DNA of 5,343 nucleotides. Origin: Deltaproteobacteria bacterium. Its GTDB lineage: Bacteria > Desulfobacterota > Desulfarculia > Adiutricales > Adiutricaceae. Positions within the stretch are counted from its first letter, which is position 1. Every line of letters starts with the position of its first letter. Below are positions 3,993 through 5,343 of this stretch, piece after piece. A program made the translations under genes and the position numbers. The stretch is from the NCBI GenBank assembly GCA_031278795.1, contig JAITJT010000087.1, positions 1-5,343 on the forward strand, in the 5' to 3' direction. Below the pieces are notes generated by a model that saw nothing but the letters and a program-made list of their open reading frames with translations, made no database searches and was not told where the DNA came from.

Positions 3993-4802
3993 ATGACCAG
4001 TAATACAGGCAGTAACAAAGGATTGTTCGGAAAAACCATTTTAACCCTCTTTTTGGCCCTTAGCATGCTCTCCCTTACGGGCTGCAACACCACCAAAAAC
4101 CTCTGGGCCAGGATTTGGGGCTCGACCACCCCGGGTGTGGACAACGCGGTGCCGGATCCAGATAGGGAGCTGGCCCAGCGGGCCCAGGAGCGCCTTGACG
4201 CCTCCGACTACAAGGAGGCCGCCGAGCTCTTCCAGCAGCTGAGGGATCAGTACCCCCAGAGCATCTACGCCCCCCTGGCCCAGCTGAAGCTGGGGGACGC
4301 TTACTACCTAGACGGTAAGTACGAGGAGGCCTACGCGGCCTACAACAACTTCACCTCCAACAACTTCAACTCCGATGCCCTGCCTTACGCCTATTACCAG
4401 AAAGGCATGTGCTACTACCAGCGCATGAACGGTATAGACCACGACCAGTCTCCGGCCAACAAGGCCATCCAGGAGTTCGACTCCCTGGTGACCACCTTTC
4501 CGGAGTCCAAGTTCGCCTTCATGGCCCAGGCCCGCATAGCCGAGTCCCAGAACCTCCTGGCTGGCCATGAGTTCTACGTGGGAGAGTTTTATTACAAGCG
4601 CCGGGACTACGCGGCGGCCATGCGCCGCTTCAAAGGCCTTATCAAGAGCTACCCGGACTCGGGCTACCACCAGAAGGCCTTCAACTACATAGCCGCCTAT
4701 GAGGACAAGCTGGCCAGGGGCGTCATTGACGAGGGCAACCAGAGGCCGGCGGAGTACAACAATCCCTTCACCATCCTGGAGTCCAGCGCGCTTCCTTACT
4801 AA
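3993..4802 (+). CDS. bamD: BamD outer-membrane assembly lipoprotein
   Basis: This 269-residue protein is the BamD (YfiO/ComL) lipoprotein, the essential partner of BamA in the complex that folds beta-barrel proteins into the outer membrane. Residues 1-31 form a lipoprotein signal: charged residues, hydrophobic 15-27 (TILTLFLALSMLS), then the lipobox L28-T-G-C31. Residue +2 is asparagine, with no inner-membrane retention aspartate, so outer-membrane sorting is expected. From about residue 55 it consists of TPR-like helix pairs, for example SDYKEAAELFQQLRDQYPQS (71-90), GKYEEAYAAYNNF (108-120), AIQEFDSLVTTFPESKFA (158-175) and RRDYAAAMRRFKGLIKSYPDS (203-223). The LLAGHEFYVGEFYYKR block (188-203) is diagnostic for BamD. 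The length is slightly above the usual 240-260. An AGAGG (3984-3988) lies four nt before the ATG. The gene ends at a strong terminator. Confidence 0.93.
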   Translation: MTSNTGSNKGLFGKTILTLFLALSMLSLTGCNTTKNLWARIWGSTTPGVDNAVPDPDRELAQRAQERLDASDYKEAAELFQQLRDQYPQSIYAPLAQLKLGDAYYLDGKYEEAYAAYNNFTSNNFNSDALPYAYYQKGMCYYQRMNGIDHDQSPANKAIQEFDSLVTTFPESKFAFMAQARIAESQNLLAGHEFYVGEFYYKRRDYAAAMRRFKGLIKSYPDSGYHQKAFNYIAAYEDKLARGVIDEGNQRPAEYNNPFTILESSALPY

Positions 4803-4848
4803 CAACTCAAGCGGAAAATACAAGCACAAAAAACAAGCACTCAAACGT

Positions 4849-4880
4849 AAAAAGGGCCTCCCCTACGGGGAGGCCTTTTT
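4849..4880. terminator. Strong bidirectional intrinsic terminator
   Basis: GGCCTCCCC (4855-4863) and GGGGAGGCC (4867-4875) form a perfect 9-bp GC-rich stem over a TAC loop. A run of A before it (4849-4853) and T after it (4876-4880) makes the element nearly symmetric. It can thus stop bamD transcription on the plus strand and the CorC/HlyC gene on the minus strand, whose stop is about 130 nt away. It is the strongest terminator in the window. Confidence 0.9.
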
Positions 4881-5010
4881 GCTTCTTAAACTCTATCCGC
4901 TTTAAAAGTCTTTAAGCATCTAGAAGCAGCTAGGACTTTTTCTTTTTTTAGCCCTCTTGGTGTTTCCTGAGCTCTTCCTCCTAATACGTTCGAGCTTTAT
5001 CCTTCAAGCA

Positions 5011-5343
5011 CTATTCTTCCTTATCATCCTCCTCAGAGGCGATGGACTCCACCTTCACCCGGGTTACGGCCGGTCCGTCCATGTCCACCACCGTGAACTT
5101 TCCCCCGTAGCCCTCCCAGCTGTCTCCCGGGCTGGGGGCCGCGCTGAACTTGTCCGCCAGCAGCGAGGCCAGGGTTCTGTACTTTTCCTCCGTGTCGGCC
5201 GTTAGCTTGAGGGATATGTAGTTTCCCAGCTCGTCTAGGGAGACCGTGGTCTCACAGAGTAACCAGCCCTCCGGGCTCTTGGTGATGGGGGGCTCCTCAC
5301 GGTCGAACTCGTCTCTAATTTCCCCCACTATGGCCTCCAGGAT
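5011..5343 (-). CDS. C-terminal part of a CNNM/hemolysin-C-like protein (CorC/HlyC domain)
   Basis: The frame is open from the right edge to a TAG at 5013-5011 and gives 111 residues, so the gene starts outside the window. An apparent GTG start inside it is only an internal valine. The sequence begins ILEAIVGEIRDEFD, the typical linker after the paired CBS domains. It continues with GWLLCETTVSLDELGNYISLKL, TADTEEKYRTLASLLADKF, SPGDSWEGYGGKFTVVDMDGPAVTRVKVES and an acidic EEDDKEE tail. This is the transporter-associated CorC/HlyC domain (Pfam CorC_HlyC). Full proteins of this group (TlyC, YtfL, CorC-like) often have an N-terminal CNNM membrane domain, two CBS domains and this tail, and are linked to magnesium or cobalt transport. 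The soluble CorC form lacks the membrane domain. Which form this is cannot be told from the visible part. It converges on bamD and shares its terminator. Confidence 0.85.
   Translation of the reverse strand: MLEAIVGEIRDEFDREEPPITKSPEGWLLCETTVSLDELGNYISLKLTADTEEKYRTLASLLADKFSAAPSPGDSWEGYGGKFTVVDMDGPAVTRVKVESIASEEDDKEE

Noticed and set aside
4308..4844. Minus-strand frame of 178 codons opposite bamD
   Set aside because: BamD is unambiguous on the plus strand. The valine/leucine-rich antisense frame is the usual shadow of GC-rich third positions.
4973..5010. Ribosome-site-like AGGAGG on the minus strand just after the CorC/HlyC gene
   Set aside because: No start codon follows at a usable distance and the downstream frame closes quickly, so no gene is supported there.

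Overview
The window looks like chromosomal DNA of a Gram-negative, probably deltaproteobacterial (Desulfobacterota-type) organism. It carries a BamD outer-membrane assembly lipoprotein and a transmembrane/coiled-coil/DUF2802 protein. It also carries a nucleoside phosphorylase-like protein and a DUF456 membrane protein of the kind I associate with that group. This assignment is an inference from protein families only. The genes are GC-rich with G/C-ending codons, whereas the gaps are strikingly AT-rich, with many A and T runs.

Layout from left to right. (i) The last 35 codons of an AT-rich gene entering from the left, followed by a clean intrinsic terminator. (ii) An AT-rich gap ending in a strong sigma70-type promoter (perfect TATAAT, 17-nt spacer) and a short leader with two competing hairpins. 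(iii) A plus-strand two-gene unit: a small basic hypothetical protein and a TTG-started DUF2802 membrane protein, closed by an intrinsic terminator. (iv) A 600-bp gene-free AT island between converging units. It holds eight to nine degenerate 21-30 nt repeats with A runs and then T-rich repeats. (v) A minus-strand two-gene unit: DUF456 membrane protein followed by a nucleoside phosphorylase-like protein. (vi) A 382-bp divergent intergenic region with three inverted repeats and two opposing candidate promoters. (vii) Plus-strand thioredoxin and BamD, ending at a strong terminator that is nearly symmetric and can serve both strands. (viii) The C-terminal CorC/HlyC domain of a CNNM/hemolysin-C-like protein, entering from the right on the minus strand.

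Most genes are ordinary housekeeping or envelope functions: BamD assembles outer-membrane beta-barrel proteins, thioredoxin reduces protein disulfides, and the CorC/HlyC-domain protein is probably a membrane transporter or its regulator. The DUF2802 and DUF456 proteins have no established molecular role that I can name. I see no defence system, mobile element, CRISPR array, tRNA or rRNA. The least explained DNA is the repeat island at 1389-1591 with its T-rich neighbour, the structured leader in front of the DUF456 gene, and the G-run plus T-tract end of the phosphorylase gene. None of these amounts to a demonstrated new system.
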